From NCBI GenBank assembly GCA_963761115.1, contig CAVXFS010000001.1, positions 1 to 64,000 on the forward strand: a stretch of DNA of 64,000 nt, in the 5' to 3' direction. Shown piece by piece: positions 63,451 through 64,000 of this stretch. The translations under genes were made by a program, and so were the position numbers. Numbering within the stretch: position 1 is the first letter of the stretch; each line of letters opens with the position of its first letter. The notes under the pieces were generated by a model that saw only the letters and a program-made list of their open reading frames with translations, was not told the DNA's origin and did not search any database. The stretch is from CAVXFS01 sp963761115. Lineage in GTDB: Bacteria; Pseudomonadota; Gammaproteobacteria; Burkholderiales; Gallionellaceae.

Positions 63451-64000
63451 CGTTTACTTTCCGTTCCGGCAGAGACAGCGCAATGATGCCCAGCGCCACG
63501 GCGAACCACAGCGTCGCCAGCCGCACCAGCACGGTCGCGGCGACGGCCTCCGGTTGCGCGACATTATTGAACATCAGCAGCGCGACCATGCTGGCCTCCG
63601 CACCGCCCAAACCGCCCGGCAAAAAACTGAAGGCGCCGACCAGCATGGAAAAAGCATAGATGAACAGCGCGACCTGCAGCGATATGCCGCCGTCGAGCAG
63701 GTTCACCACGTAATAGAACGCCACACCCTCCGAGCCCCACGCCACCATACCCAGCAGCATGCTGTAGATCAGCATCGGCAGATTGAAGCAGCGACCGGAG
63801 TGCAGGACGATCTCGATACCGTGGACGATCAGGCTGCCGATACGGACAGGCAGGCGAGTTTGCGCGGATCGCCGCAGCGCCTGCAGCAATTTCGTCTGTT
63901 GCAGCACAAACAGCACGGCCACGATCAGCGCGGCCAATATCATCACCATAGGCTTGGCCTGTGGATAAGCCCACATGCCGAACACCACCAGCATCAGCAT
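63437..64000 (-). CDS. Lysylphosphatidylglycerol synthase-type membrane protein (partial)
   Basis: The last 187 residues of a gene whose start is beyond the window. At least four hydrophobic segments and the family hallmark SFLPGGLGGAEASMVALL place it in the LPG_synthase_TM/UPF0104 (AglD-type) family of inner-membrane flippase-like proteins. The final RLG and stop are encoded by the adjacent repeat, so the native C-terminus may have been altered. Confidence 0.85.
   Translation of the reverse strand: MLMLVVFGMWAYPQAKPMVMILAALIVAVLFVLQQTKLLQALRRSAQTRLPVRIGSLIVHGIEIVLHSGRCFNLPMLIYSMLLGMVAWGSEGVAFYYVVNLLDGGISLQVALFIYAFSMLVGAFSFLPGGLGGAEASMVALLMFNNVAQPEAVAATVLVRLATLWFAVALGIIALSLPERKVNGRLG

Overview
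The window looks like the chromosome of a betaproteobacterium, most likely in the Nitrosomonadales (a Gallionellaceae-like organism would fit, but the sequence alone does not prove it). The gene orders are typical of that class: rpsB-tsf-pyrH-frr-uppS-cdsA-dxr-rseP-bamA-skp-lpxD-fabZ-lpxA-lpxB-rnhB, hfq...hflK-hflC-DUF2065-hisZ-purA, and dapA-bamC-MBL hydrolase. FeoA/FeoB, aconitase, MoeA and a two-partner secretion locus complete a free-living Gram-negative picture.

Layout. 1-3960: end of an integrated element (unknown protein, Rep_trans-type replication initiator, small HTH/excisionase-like protein, tyrosine integrase) abutting the 3' end of tRNA-Arg(ACG), which is co-transcribed with tRNA-Ser(GCU). 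4386-8201: a hypothetical coiled-coil-like protein and aconitase, both on the minus strand. 8393-22797: a long plus-strand block running from translation genes through UMP kinase, ribosome recycling and isoprenoid/phospholipid/undecaprenyl synthesis to envelope assembly (RseP, BamA, Skp) and lipid A (LpxD, FabZ, LpxA, LpxB), ending with RNase HII. 22978-25721: small proteins, an SDR/methyltransferase pair and an isolated SspA-like GST. 25960-26312: a 23-residue basic protein gene with a strong terminator, then a clear dif site (chromosome dimer resolution). 26392-29453: pgsA, a twice-frameshifted uvrC and a family 5-type uracil-DNA glycosylase. 29814-31082: moeA. 31121-42986: CHASE2 adenylate cyclase, double-FecR protein, 2166-residue filamentous-haemagglutinin-like exoprotein and its TpsB transporter, all on one strand. 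43057-48403: purA, hisZ, DUF2065, hflC, hflK, hfq (hflX is absent from its usual place). 48611-54269: SlyD-like and FKBP/peroxiredoxin genes, RoxA-like oxygenase, MBL hydrolase, BamC, DapA. 54386-59231: FeoA-FeoB, periplasmic FKBP, a cupredoxin-like/helical fusion and a Sel1 protein. 59423-63351: YbbP/YbbA ABC system divergent from TesA with overlapping start codons. The window ends in a truncated lysylphosphatidylglycerol-synthase-type membrane protein.

The most informative large-scale signal is the dif site at 26285-26312. Genes to its left are mainly on the plus strand and genes to its right mainly on the minus strand, and the KOPS-like octamers I could find by eye mostly point towards it. 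The window therefore spans the replication terminus. The best candidate for an under-described system is the cyclase-FecR-exoprotein-TpsB cluster, where a cell-surface exoprotein and its exporter sit in one transcription direction with a periplasmic sensor-type cAMP-forming enzyme and a FecR-domain protein. The integrated element, with a 26-nt palindrome upstream of its initiator, is the second.
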